Part shown: positions 7,302 through 15,138 of the stretch, piece after piece
Position numbering within the stretch: position 1 is the stretch's first letter
Layout: each line of letters opens with the position of its first letter
NCBI GenBank assembly: GCA_031972135.1
Contig: DALYFH010000010.1
Location: 1 to 33,718 of the forward strand
Source of the DNA: GWF sp031972135
Lineage (GTDB): Bacteria; Patescibacteriota; Microgenomatia; UBA1400; UBA12108
DNA: 33,718 nt
Reading direction: 5' to 3'
Made by a program: the position numbers and the translations under genes
The notes under the pieces: model-generated
What the model saw: the letters and a program-made list of their open reading frames with translations, nothing else
Told to the model about the DNA's origin: nothing
Database searches by the model: none

Positions 7302-8807
7302 TTACTTCAATCCGTATATTTCCTGACTCAAAGGATCAATATATCGCTTCATCTGAGGAAAAAGAGTGCCCTCGCGAGCAGTCACATTCTCTAGGAACCA
7401 AAAAACTCGCTCGCTCATACCAAATCCACTAGTTGGTGGCATGCCAAATTCGAGCATTTCAACAAAGTCTATATCAAGCATCTGAGCTTCTGCGTCACCT
7501 GCATCTCTAGCATTTTGCTGTTCAAGAAAACGATCTAGCTGATCTAGTGGATCGTTTAGCTCGCTATAGCCATTCCCTAACTCACTCCCAGCTAATATTA
7601 TTTGAAACCTCTCGGTCTTCTCTGAATTATCCTCATATGACTTGGCAAGTGGAGAGATAAACTTAGGAGTGTTGATAAGGAAAGCAGGTCCTGCAATCTT
7701 TTTGCGAATTATTTTCCAGAGATTATCAACGAGTCGCGCACGGTTAACGCCGCCATCAAGCTTAACCCCTTGTTTGAGTAGGGTCTGTGCGAGCTCGTTT
7801 TCTGAAGCAGCAAAAATATCAACTCCTAGTTTTTCGAGAATAATTGCTGCGTAGTCTATCTCGACCCAGTCGTTAGCCAGGTCAAACGTATGTTCACCAC
7901 GAGTAAACTCTGTGCGACCATAAACAGCTTTGGCTATTTCGCGATATAGATCCCGAGTTAGGGTCATGTTGTTGCGGAAATCGGCATAAGCCCAGTACCA
8001 CTCTAGCTGGTAATACTCCTGTAGATGTTCGTCATCAATCCCCTCGTTGCGAAAATTGGGGGCCAAGGTATAGATCTTCTCAAAACCACCACCTATCAGC
8101 CTTTTTTGATATAGCTCTGTGCTAATACGTAGATAAAAATCTTCGTCCAATGCATTGTGATGTGTTACAAATGGTGCCGCATCAGCACCACCCGTCACAT
8201 GCTCTAGTACTGGTGTCTCAACTTCGATAAATCCCTGAGAATTTAAGTAAGACCGAGCAGTAGACCAAAACTTAGATTTGCGCTCAAACATAGCTCTTCG
8301 CTCCACATTAAGCGTCAAGTCAAGGTAGCGGCGGCGAAATGTAAGCTCTGGATCTTGGAGACCACCCTGCATGTCTGGCAAGGGCCTAAGTGATTTGGTT
8401 AGAATCTTTAGTTCAGTCACATCTAGTGAGATAGCGCCTGTCTTTGACTTAATTACCAGTCCTTTAGCTTCGGCAAAATCTCCAACATCAAGGAGCGATA
8501 GGTTGTCAAAACCCAAGAGCCCTGTCTTGCTATCGGTTGGTGCGACGCTACTAGCACGGAGTAATAACTGGATCTTTCCAGTTTGATCTGCTAGATCTGC
8601 AAAAGCGAGCTTGCCGTGTTCACGCTTACTCATGATACGGCCAGTTAGGGATACGACCTTGTTCTCATAATCTTGAAAACTGTTTACTACTTCGCCATTT
8701 GATACATCTTTGTCAGATTGTGCTGGATAAGGGTTGAGGCCAAGTTCGCGTAGTTTTTTGAGCTTAGCTAAGCGTTCGTTTCTAACTTCTTGTAGTCGAC
8801 TTGCCAT
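7302..8807 (-). CDS. lysS: Lysyl-tRNA synthetase, class II
   Basis: 501 residues, normal for LysRS-II. The N-terminal OB-fold anticodon-binding domain occupies about residues 50-145 (VVSLTGRIMSKREHGKLAFADL). The catalytic core carries motif 1 near FIEVETPVLEHVTGGADAAPF, motif 2 in LAPNFRNEGIDDEHLQEYYQ and motif 3 in SGFGMSERVFWFLENV. Motif 2 continues EYYQLEWYWAY where the common LysRS has HNPEFT, and motif 3 has GMSER instead of GIDR, so the active-site edges differ from the E. coli type; I associate this form with CPR-like lineages. The start has a strong AAGGAG (8816-8821) eight bases upstream. The NIF3 gene follows. Confidence 0.96.
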   Translation of the reverse strand: MASRLQEVRNERLAKLKKLRELGLNPYPAQSDKDVSNGEVVNSFQDYENKVVSLTGRIMSKREHGKLAFADLADQTGKIQLLLRASSVAPTDSKTGLLGFDNLSLLDVGDFAEAKGLVIKSKTGAISLDVTELKILTKSLRPLPDMQGGLQDPELTFRRRYLDLTLNVERRAMFERKSKFWSTARSYLNSQGFIEVETPVLEHVTGGADAAPFVTHHNALDEDFYLRISTELYQKRLIGGGFEKIYTLAPNFRNEGIDDEHLQEYYQLEWYWAYADFRNNMTLTRDLYREIAKAVYGRTEFTRGEHTFDLANDWVEIDYAAIILEKLGVDIFAASENELAQTLLKQGVKLDGGVNRARLVDNLWKIIRKKIAGPAFLINTPKFISPLAKSYEDNSEKTERFQIILAGSELGNGYSELNDPLDQLDRFLEQQNARDAGDAEAQMLDIDFVEMLEFGMPPTSGFGMSERVFWFLENVTAREGTLFPQMKRYIDPLSQEIYGLK

Positions 8808-8815
8808 ACTTTATT

Positions 8816-8838
8816 CTCCTTATTTGTGTAGTATACCA
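8816..8838 (-). promoter_or_regulatory. lysS promoter and Shine-Dalgarno
   Basis: On the minus strand TGG-TATACT (8838-8830) is an extended -10; transcription would start near 8823. AAGGAG (8821-8816) then lies at the very 5' end of the message, eight bases before ATG. This is one of the few gene heads here with a real leader and ribosome-binding site. Confidence 0.65.
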
Positions 8839-8872
8839 ACCTGCCTTCTCCTTTGGCTATGGAGAGGCAAGC

Positions 8873-8894
8873 AAAAACTCCCGCCTTGGCGGGA
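8873..8894 (-). terminator. Intrinsic terminator of greA
   Basis: A perfect stem TCCCGCC-AA-GGCGGGA (8894-8879), followed on the minus strand by G and a run of five T, lies 26 bases after the greA stop. It separates greA from the lysS promoter. Confidence 0.85.
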
Positions 8895-8920
8895 TATTTT
8901 CTATATTCCCACCAATTCGT

Positions 8921-9385
8921 TTAGTGAATTTTTTTGATTTTGTAAATAACTTTGCCTGCTGGAGCCTGAAACTCGACAGTCTCGCCCTTTTTCTTGCCTA
9001 CTAGCGCAGTGCCAAGAGGACTGGTGTGACTGATCTTTTTCTTCATTGGGTCGGCTTCCCATTCACCGACTATTTCGTAGGTGTGTTCTTTGCCACCTAG
9101 CTCGACTGTGACGCGGCAGCCAATATTGATAGAGTCGCTGGCCTTCGTCTCTACTACGTAGGCGCGAGCCACTATATCTTCGAGCTCTTCGACACGACCT
9201 TCTAGGAATGAGAGTTCTTCGCGGGCGGCATGGTATTCGGCATTTTCGGAGAGATCGCCAAAGTCGCGAGCACGAGCAACACGCTCAATCGCTGCAGGGA
9301 GCTTGACGTTTTTTAACTCTGATAGCTCTAGCTTGACTTCGGCTAGACCATCTTTGGTGAACTGGATTTTGATTAGATCTGTCAT
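8921..9385 (-). CDS. greA: Transcription elongation factor GreA
   Basis: 154 residues, near the usual 157-160. It acts in the RNA polymerase secondary channel and stimulates cleavage of backtracked RNA. The N-terminal coiled coil (about residues 8-75) includes the tip ARARDFGDLSENAEYHAARE, with the acidic D and E residues that act at the active site. The C-terminal FKBP-like domain includes INIGCRVTVELGGKEHTYEIVGE and SPLGTALVGKKKGETVEFQAP. The gene is predicted leaderless: TTGACT and TATCAT with a TGC extension end six bases before ATG. A terminator follows, so it is monocistronic. Confidence 0.97.
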   Translation of the reverse strand: MTDLIKIQFTKDGLAEVKLELSELKNVKLPAAIERVARARDFGDLSENAEYHAAREELSFLEGRVEELEDIVARAYVVETKASDSINIGCRVTVELGGKEHTYEIVGEWEADPMKKKISHTSPLGTALVGKKKGETVEFQAPAGKVIYKIKKIH

Positions 9386-9391
9386 TGGGGC

Positions 9392-9419
9392 ATGATAGCA
9401 AATCCCAATTCAGAGTCAA
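9392..9419 (-). promoter_or_regulatory. greA promoter (leaderless)
   Basis: TTGACT (9419-9414), a 16-base spacer ending in TGC, then TATCAT (9397-9392) lie six bases before the greA ATG. This is one of the clearest leaderless promoters in the window. Confidence 0.8.
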
Positions 9420-9541
9420 TACACCCATAGTACACATGGTTGTAGTTGGGACGAGTGTCGCTAAGATGTACACCCTTTATTCACCACCTAATCATCCAGC
9501 TAACACGGTCCATCCAACCAAAACAGATGCGATGAGCGCAG

Positions 9542-9561
9542 AGTAACTAGATGCAGTTACT
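9542..9561. promoter_or_regulatory. Inverted repeat upstream of the cytochrome b5-like gene
   Basis: AGTAACT-AGATGC-AGTTACT is a perfect seven-base inverted repeat with a six-base centre, about 38 bases upstream of the -10 of the next gene. It lies in the 228-base gap 9386-9613, in which I otherwise see only the two divergent promoters. It could be an operator; no second copy was noticed. Confidence 0.3.
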
Positions 9562-9613
9562 AATCGGTACGTACTAGACAGGTATTAACTGAGATTGGTA
9601 TAGTGCTAGTTAT

Positions 9614-9943
9614 ATGAAGAAAATAATCCTTGGTGTGCTGTTAGTAGTTATTGCTGTTGGAGCATTTACTTTTATAAGTAAAAAGGCACCTACTACCCCT
9701 TATACGCTAGAAGAAATTGCAAAACATAGTAGTCGCGAAGATTGCTGGATGGCAGTCGAAGGTAAGGTGTATGACGTAACCAAGTACATTGCGAGTGGCA
9801 TGCACAAAGGCAAAGATGCAATACTGATGGGATGTGGCAAAGATGCAACAGCGATCTATAATAATCGCCCTAACGGCAGTGGTGCACATTCCAAACTAGC
9901 TAGAGAAGTAATGTCTAAGTTTGCGATTGGTGTCGTCAAATAG
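9614..9943 (+). CDS. Membrane-anchored cytochrome b5-like heme-binding protein
   Basis: 109 residues. Residues 4-21 form a hydrophobic anchor (IILGVLLVVIAVGAFTFI) preceded by two lysines, so the domain should face outward. Residues 29-109 match the cytochrome b5 fold: YTLEEIAKHSSREDCWMAVE and GKVYDVTKYI are family hallmarks. The heme ligands would be H64, in HKGKD where most members have HPGG, and H92 in GAHSKLA. Two cysteines (C44, C74) could form a disulfide. A near-leaderless promoter (TGG TATAGT, 9596-9604) ends nine bases before the ATG. No obvious partner reductase is adjacent, so the redox role is unknown. Confidence 0.82.
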   Translation: MKKIILGVLLVVIAVGAFTFISKKAPTTPYTLEEIAKHSSREDCWMAVEGKVYDVTKYIASGMHKGKDAILMGCGKDATAIYNNRPNGSGAHSKLAREVMSKFAIGVVK

Positions 9944-9946
9944 TAA

Positions 9947-10612
9947 TCACCATTTAATCTCTTCTTTACCAACTAGACTCAGATAGTCGTTACATTTGCT
10001 AAATGGTCGTGATCCAAAGAAGCCTGTGCGTGCTGAGAATGGCGACGGATGAGGAGAGTTGATGACTAGGTGGCGAGTCGAGTCTATAACCTGCCCCTTT
10101 TTCTGCGCGTAGGCACCCCAGAGGATAAATACTAGGTTTTCTTTTTGATCAGAAAGTGTTTTGACTACGGCATCAGTAAACTGCTCCCACCCCTTCTTTT
10201 GATGAGACCCGGGAGTTTTGGCTCGGACGGTAAGCGTAGCATTGAGTAGTAGCACCCCCTGACGTGCCCACTCCTCTAGGTCTCCACTCTGGTACTGACT
10301 GGGTTTGCCCAGGTCACTCTTTATCTCTTTGTAGATATTTTGGACAGATGGAGGAAGCCTGACCCCAGAGTTAACAGCAAAACAAAGACCATTCGCCTGA
10401 CCTTCTCCGTGATAGGGATCTTGGCCGAGGATGACTACCTTAACCTTGTCAAAAGGAGTTAGCTCAAAGGCACGAAAAACAAATTTTGGTGGGGGATAAA
10501 CAGTATTAGTCGTATATTCAGTTCTGACAAAATCACTTAACTCTTTAAAATAAGCTTGGTCAAACTCCGTGCTCAGTACTTTTTTCCAGCTTGGTTCTAT
10601 TTTTACATCCAT
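9947..10612 (-). CDS. ung: Uracil-DNA glycosylase, family 1
   Basis: Removes uracil from DNA to begin base-excision repair. The protein is 221 residues from the chosen start MDVKIEPSWKK. An upstream in-frame ATG at 10645 would run into the tRNA-Glu gene, whereas TGA-TATTAT (10628-10620) ends seven bases before 10612 and predicts a leaderless message starting there. The water-activating loop is VVILGQDPYHGEGQANG (catalytic D in GQDPYHG) and the uracil-binding/leucine loop is NSPHPSPFSARTGFFGSRPF, with F replacing the common L in HPSPLSA. LLLNATLTVRAKTPGSHQ and VFILWGAYAQKKG complete the signature. It is convergent with the b5-like gene. Confidence 0.95.
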   Translation of the reverse strand: MDVKIEPSWKKVLSTEFDQAYFKELSDFVRTEYTTNTVYPPPKFVFRAFELTPFDKVKVVILGQDPYHGEGQANGLCFAVNSGVRLPPSVQNIYKEIKSDLGKPSQYQSGDLEEWARQGVLLLNATLTVRAKTPGSHQKKGWEQFTDAVVKTLSDQKENLVFILWGAYAQKKGQVIDSTRHLVINSPHPSPFSARTGFFGSRPFSKCNDYLSLVGKEEIKW

Positions 10613-10637
10613 AGCTGATATAATATCATCTCGACAC

Positions 10638-10712
10638 GGCCCCATCGTCTAGCCCGGTCTAGGACGGCAGGTTCTCATCCTGTTAACATCGGTTCAAATC
10701 CGATTGGGGTCA
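10638..10712 (+). tRNA. tRNA-Glu (anticodon CTC)
   Basis: A 75-base cloverleaf: acceptor GGCCCCA pairs with TGGGGTC, the D stem is GTC/GAC, the anticodon stem is GCAGG/CCTGT with loop TTCTCAT (anticodon CTC, reading GAG), and the T arm is ATCGG-TTCAAAT-CCGAT. The discriminator is A. CCA is not encoded, since CAG follows, so CCA must be added after transcription. It overlaps only the unlikely upstream extension of ung. Confidence 0.95.
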
Positions 10713-10761
10713 CAGTGTTATTCTTATAAATGAATTTGGTAATTTTGTTATAATTCCGGTC

Positions 10762-11475
10762 ATGACTTATACAATAAACGGAATTGAGACAGGACAAGTT
10801 CTCAGAATTGGTGAGCTTACACGGGAATCATTCTTTCAAAAGCCTCCTTCAAGCGATTTTTTAGCTTTAGAAGCAATTGATGCAATGAATCTTATCGCTT
10901 CAGTATATGCATTGGACGCTCTCAATGTACATGTAAATCACTTACCACGAGGTGTATTTTTACATGAAAAAGCAGAGGCAATTGCAGCACAGATATCTGA
11001 AACAGGCAGGTTGCCATCTCCTAAATACTCATTCGAAAGGGAATTTACCAATGAAAGTCTGTTCGATGATGAGGTATTATTAATGGCTACATTTGCTGCT
11101 ATCTCCATGAGAGGTATAGAAGTAAATATGATTAAAGCTAAAATCACCAAACGTATGAATCAGTATAGGAGTCTTCAAAATTTTGCCATAGTTAGCTGGA
11201 CTGATATTTTAGAAATCGAAGCAAGTAATGAGAGCATGATTTATTTAGTTGATAGAATTATTACTGAGGAAAAATTATCTGGCGATAGCACTCATATACA
11301 CCCTGTTTTGAAAGAATCCAGAATTGCATATAGAAGGGGCGATCAATTATCCTTAGCAATCCCTAAAATTGAGGATTTTTTAGTCGAGAAATGGAAAACG
11401 GGTAATCTAGTTGTAGGAAGTTTGCCATCAGAAGATAATAGAGATATGGTATTTGCCGTTGTATTACCAGAATAA
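10762..11475 (+). CDS. Hypothetical protein, 237 aa
   Basis: No family recognised. The product is a soluble, mostly helical 237-residue protein without cysteines. The N-terminal 15 residues (TYTINGIETGQVLRIGEL) look like two short strands, followed by helices and a more basic middle (MIKAKITKRMNQYRSL). An extended -10 (TGT TATAAT, 10746-10754) ends seven bases before ATG and predicts a leaderless message. Base composition is more AT-rich than the neighbouring minus-strand genes, perhaps pointing to a younger or lineage-specific gene. It lies just after the tRNA, a common site for acquired genes, but no attachment repeat was seen. Confidence 0.6.
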   Translation: MTYTINGIETGQVLRIGELTRESFFQKPPSSDFLALEAIDAMNLIASVYALDALNVHVNHLPRGVFLHEKAEAIAAQISETGRLPSPKYSFEREFTNESLFDDEVLLMATFAAISMRGIEVNMIKAKITKRMNQYRSLQNFAIVSWTDILEIEASNESMIYLVDRIITEEKLSGDSTHIHPVLKESRIAYRRGDQLSLAIPKIEDFLVEKWKTGNLVVGSLPSEDNRDMVFAVVLPE

Positions 11476-11536
11476 CCCAACCCTACTTACATCGATCTGT
11501 ATGTGCAAAGGTCCACATATTATTACCATTTAGATT

Positions 11537-11569
11537 GAGAGTGGTACACTTCTAACATTAGTATCTATG
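11537..11569 (+). repeat. Upstream block A shared by the two EamA genes
   Basis: A 33-base block that matches 12598-12630 at 27 of 33 positions, including the core GGTACA and AACATTAG. It contains TGG-TACACT, which reads as an extended -10, so the right half may be the start of a leader RNA. It ends 67 bases before the ATG of the first EamA gene. Confidence 0.5.
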
Positions 11570-11636
11570 GGACGAAACGGTTCCAGACCTGCATGGCTCA
11601 CCAGTTGAATGATTTTATCTAAGCTATAATTAATGC

Positions 11637-12497
11637 ATGCTTTGGTTATTCTTGATAAGTGTTCATCTTGTGGGTATTGTTGGATATACCTTGTTGCTCC
11701 GAAAAAGCGTGTTGGGTAATTTAAACAAAACTCTGATGGCTGCACTTATGCAGACTGCAATATTCTTGCCGTCAATCTTATTTCTGATTTTTGGTGAAGT
11801 ATCATTTAGCCACTCATTTACTGAATGGTTTTTTCTAATTTTGGGTGGCTTCATGTTAGCTGGTTTAATGATTACCAATGTCTGGGCTCTGTCACATCTA
11901 GAAGCCTCATTGTTTACTATTCTATACAACCTCCGTTTATTGATGACCACGATTCTTGGTTTTATTATTCTAGGTGAATTGCCTACACCACTTCAGATGC
12001 TTGGCGGTTTGATTATTTTGATCAGTATTTTTATGCTGAATTTACATCAGAACAAAAGATGGCGAAGTAAATCTATCCTGATCGGATTATTCGCTATGAT
12101 GTGGTTTAGCTTCCACGCAGTATTAGAAAAGTATAACTTACAGCATTTAGATTTCCAGAGCTACTTCTTTACTTTTGCGCTTATTGGCACTGTTCTTATG
12201 TGGCTATTAGTTTTATATAAACGTATTAATGTTATTGAGCAAATTGAACATATAAATGATAAAAAAATCTACGCATTGCTAGTTACTAGAGCGCTCAGTG
12301 CGTATGGATATACTTATGCACTCTTGTATGGTTCGTTGGCAGTCACAAATTATGTCAGCGGAATGAGCGTTGCGTTAATAGTGCTATTTGGTATTTATGT
12401 TTTAGGTGAAAAAACTGAGGTGAAGCAGAAACTCGTAGCAGTAGGTGTAGCATGTATCGGTTTGACACTAATTTTATTGGGAAAAATTTTGAGGTAA
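11637..12497 (+). CDS. EamA/DMT-family transporter, first copy
   Basis: A 286-residue integral membrane protein with about ten hydrophobic helices, the size and organisation of a two-repeat drug/metabolite transporter. The first repeat ends in LMTTILGFIILGELPTPLQMLGGLIILISI, the typical EamA end-of-repeat pattern (a helix ending in GE, then a final helix). The second repeat ends in VLFGIYVLGEKTEVKQKLVAVGVACIGL. TATAAT at 11625-11630 ends six bases before ATG, so a leaderless message is likely. Substrate unknown; family members export amino acids, sugars or metabolites. A related transporter of identical length follows 185 bases downstream. Confidence 0.85.
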   Translation: MLWLFLISVHLVGIVGYTLLLRKSVLGNLNKTLMAALMQTAIFLPSILFLIFGEVSFSHSFTEWFFLILGGFMLAGLMITNVWALSHLEASLFTILYNLRLLMTTILGFIILGELPTPLQMLGGLIILISIFMLNLHQNKRWRSKSILIGLFAMMWFSFHAVLEKYNLQHLDFQSYFFTFALIGTVLMWLLVLYKRINVIEQIEHINDKKIYALLVTRALSAYGYTYALLYGSLAVTNYVSGMSVALIVLFGIYVLGEKTEVKQKLVAVGVACIGLTLILLGKILR

Positions 12498-12597
12498 TAT
12501 TCCCTAACCTAGTCTATCTATCTGTTAATTAGAACTCCTTTAATGGAGATCAAATATTGAATCAACTATAAGCCCTAAGTACTGTCTCATCTATCCT

Positions 12598-12630
12598 GAG
12601 GGCGGTACATTTCAAACATTAGCAGCTATG
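12598..12630 (+). repeat. Upstream block B shared by the two EamA genes
   Basis: Second copy of the 33-base block at 11537. Here the -10-like part reads CGG-TACATT, losing the TG extension. It ends 52 bases before the ATG of the second EamA gene. Flanking sequence on either side is not obviously similar, so the block itself has been retained. Confidence 0.5.
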
Positions 12631-12682
12631 TTACACATCAGCTGGTATTTGAGCGAGGTTGGGTAGTCTATAATTACCCTCT

Positions 12683-13543
12683 ATGACTTGGATCGTCGCT
12701 AGTTTACTCATGCTCTTTAGCTCTGTTGGATTGTATTTGTTCGTGAGAAAAAGTAACGAACTAAAAACTCCACAGCAGTTCAATAATCTCGCCATGTTTT
12801 TGGTACCGGTCGTCGTCTATCTGATAATGACTGTTCGGACACCCACAGATTTTGCACTACAACCTATTGAATATTTACTCATAATTATTCAAGCTATTTT
12901 CTTTAGTTATCTAGGGAATGTCTTTTCCCTAAAAGGCATCGAATATGCTCCTAACCCAGGATATAGCTTAATTATTTCAAGAAGTTACGTTGTATTTACT
13001 GCTGTCGCATCTATCTACCTATTTAATGCTCCACTGAGTACTAAGTCTGTCATCGCAATTATTTGTATTATCTTATTTGCGTCTTTGATAGCAATTGATA
13101 AAAACAGAGATAAATCACGATCTAATGCAGCATGGCTACCCTATACTATTGGAGCGTTCTTTTGCGCTGGATTCTCGGCACTATCTTCTAAGTATCTCCT
13201 TAACTTAGGTGTGCCGATACTCACCAGACTCATCTACTCTATGCTATTAGTCACAATCTTGATCGTTGGCGAAATAGTAGTTAAGAATGTTAATTTAAAG
13301 AATACTTCTAAACCTCAACAGTTAACTCTACTTATGATAGGTATCTTTGGCGCGAGTTTTAACTACTTTATGCAGGTAGCGTTTAACCTAGCACCTAATG
13401 TGGGATATGTTAACGCTACTAATGCTGCGTCAATATCACTCCTGACTATCATGTCATATGTAATTTTTAGAGATGAGTTGTCAATCAAGAAAATGATTGG
13501 GATTGTCGGAGTGACCGCTGGGCTGATACTACTTTTTGTATAG
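12683..13543 (+). CDS. EamA/DMT-family transporter, second copy
   Basis: A 286-residue membrane protein with about ten hydrophobic helices. The second repeat ends with SLLTIMSYVIFRDELSIKKMIGIVGVTAGLILLFV, the EamA closing pattern with RDE in place of GE. NYFMQVAFNLAPNVGYVNATNAAS gives the polar helix often found in the substrate path. It is the same length as its upstream neighbour but diverged in sequence, so if the pair is a tandem duplication it is old. TATAAT at 12669-12674 ends eight bases before ATG. Substrate unknown. Confidence 0.82.
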   Translation: MTWIVASLLMLFSSVGLYLFVRKSNELKTPQQFNNLAMFLVPVVVYLIMTVRTPTDFALQPIEYLLIIIQAIFFSYLGNVFSLKGIEYAPNPGYSLIISRSYVVFTAVASIYLFNAPLSTKSVIAIICIILFASLIAIDKNRDKSRSNAAWLPYTIGAFFCAGFSALSSKYLLNLGVPILTRLIYSMLLVTILIVGEIVVKNVNLKNTSKPQQLTLLMIGIFGASFNYFMQVAFNLAPNVGYVNATNAASISLLTIMSYVIFRDELSIKKMIGIVGVTAGLILLFV

Positions 13544-13581
13544 CCTTTGTTGGATATCATATATAAATCGAGAGATTAAGT

Positions 13582-13594
13582 AGTGATCATCACT
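13582..13594. promoter_or_regulatory. Palindrome overlapping the glgA promoter
   Basis: AGTGAT-C-ATCACT is a 13-base perfect palindrome located where the -35 of glgA should be; the -10 TACAAT is at 13603-13608, six bases before ATG. Its position suits a repressor operator, but no other copy was found. Confidence 0.35.
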
Positions 13595-13614
13595 CACTAG
13601 AGTACAATAGGTAC

Positions 13615-15138
13615 ATGAAGATTTTGTTTGTCACGGCTGAGGTGGGACCATTCGTATCTGTTGGCGGGTTATCACAAGTATCATACTTCCTGCCCAACTC
13701 GCTACTAAAACTCGGGGATGATGTACGAATCTTTACCCCAAAATTTGGCGCTATGGATCCACCAAAATCAGAGAATGAAGCTGAGGATAGCACACTAAGT
13801 AAAACGAGATGGCCATTAAAGATGGAGCTGGAGGGACTGCACGTGCCCCTGCGAGTAAACAATGATAGCGATGACCTAATCTGCAATGTTAAGTCGCATC
13901 ATACAAGAGGTCGGGTAAAGACTTACTTTCTCGAAAATAGAGAGTACTACGAACTAAGAGCTAATGTCTTTGGGTACCGCGATGACCATATACGATTTTT
14001 GCTCATGAGCAAAGGGTGTTTGGAATGGCTATTAAAAGAGCGAGAAAATGGTAGTGGATGGTGGCCTGATGTTATTCACTGTAATGATTGGCACAGTGCT
14101 TATTTGATAGAGCTAGCCAAAAGATCTCCACGATATGAAAGTATATTTAGCGATGTCAAAATTGTTTTGACTGTACATAATTTTGTGTATCAAGGTAACT
14201 TTGATTATAAGTACTGCAATATCGAAGACCGAGATGATGGCAAGCGAGCCCTCCTGCCTCTGCTTGACGCGCGCATGCATACACAAAATCCCCTCCTCCG
14301 TGGGATTCTTCATGCTGATGCAGTGAGCACTGTCTCCTCTACCCACGCCAAAGAAGTACTAACCGAAGAGTATGGAGAAGGTCTACACCTAGTCTTGCAA
14401 AAAAGAAAATCTAGACTGGTTGGGATACTAAACGGTTTGGACACTAACACTTTTGACCCAAAAAAAGATACATCAATCAAAGCGAGGTTTGACCTGAGTA
14501 ACTATGAGCATGCACGCACCGTTAACAAAAAGGCGCTGCAAAAAATATTTATGTTACCCAACAAACCCAATGCATTCCTAATAGGATATGTCGGCCGCCT
14601 AGCTCAGCAAAAAGGAATCAACTTAATAACCTCGATGCTACCACACCTACTTACCGAGTACCCCAATATCCAACTAGTAGTGCTCGGTGGGGGTGACGAA
14701 GCAGATCGCACAAAACTAATGCATCTACAGAAAAAGTTCCCAGAGCAGATTGGACTACACCTGATGCCAGACTTCCTCATGCCTCGCAAAGTCTTTGCAG
14801 GAGCTGACGCACTACTTTTACCAAGTATGTTTGAGCCAGGTGGGATCGTGGCACTAGAGTCCCTACGGTACGGTGCAGTACCGATAGTGCGGCGAACCGG
14901 CGGCTTAAATGACATTATCGCTGACTTTGAGCCAACAAGTCTTACTGGCAACGGTTTCTCTTTTTCTAGCAAAACTGATTGGGCACTGTACGGTGCCATA
15001 GTCCGTGCACAAACCACATTTGAGAACAAAAAAATATGGAGCCGATTAGTAGAAAACTGTCTGAAAGCCGACTTTTCGTGGGAACATGTAGCCTCAGAGT
15101 ACCAAAAATGGTACCGACAAGTTAGGATAGAGGAATGA
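13615..15138 (+). CDS. glgA: Glycogen/starch synthase (GT5)
   Basis: A 507-residue GT-B glycosyltransferase that adds glucose to an alpha-1,4-glucan. The N-terminal donor loop reads VGPFVSVGGLSQVSYFLP: the KxGGL lysine of bacterial GlgA is here a serine (SVGGL), so donor binding may differ. HCNDWHSAYL, VGRLAQQKGINL, EPGGIVALESLRYGAVP and VRRTGGLNDII match the family, with the catalytic E in the EPGG segment. The gene is predicted leaderless from TACAAT six bases upstream. It overlaps glgP by four bases (ATGA). No glgC or glgB lies in the window. Confidence 0.93.
   Translation: MKILFVTAEVGPFVSVGGLSQVSYFLPNSLLKLGDDVRIFTPKFGAMDPPKSENEAEDSTLSKTRWPLKMELEGLHVPLRVNNDSDDLICNVKSHHTRGRVKTYFLENREYYELRANVFGYRDDHIRFLLMSKGCLEWLLKERENGSGWWPDVIHCNDWHSAYLIELAKRSPRYESIFSDVKIVLTVHNFVYQGNFDYKYCNIEDRDDGKRALLPLLDARMHTQNPLLRGILHADAVSTVSSTHAKEVLTEEYGEGLHLVLQKRKSRLVGILNGLDTNTFDPKKDTSIKARFDLSNYEHARTVNKKALQKIFMLPNKPNAFLIGYVGRLAQQKGINLITSMLPHLLTEYPNIQLVVLGGGDEADRTKLMHLQKKFPEQIGLHLMPDFLMPRKVFAGADALLLPSMFEPGGIVALESLRYGAVPIVRRTGGLNDIIADFEPTSLTGNGFSFSSKTDWALYGAIVRAQTTFENKKIWSRLVENCLKADFSWEHVASEYQKWYRQVRIEE

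Noticed and set aside
10613..10645. Longer Ung starting inside the tRNA gene
   Set aside because: It overlaps the tRNA acceptor stem, and an extended -10 lies in the way; the start at 10612 fits a leaderless message.
11537..12630. The EamA upstream blocks (GAGAGTGGTACA and GAGGGCGGTACA) as T-box antiterminators
   Set aside because: They resemble AGGGTGGTACC, but the bulge lacks the ACC end, the second copy has CGGT instead of TGGN, and no specifier hairpin or terminator with a T-run was found.
14604..15029. Open frame of 141 codons on the minus strand inside glgA
   Set aside because: Composition is typical of an antisense shadow and glgA motifs cover the whole stretch.
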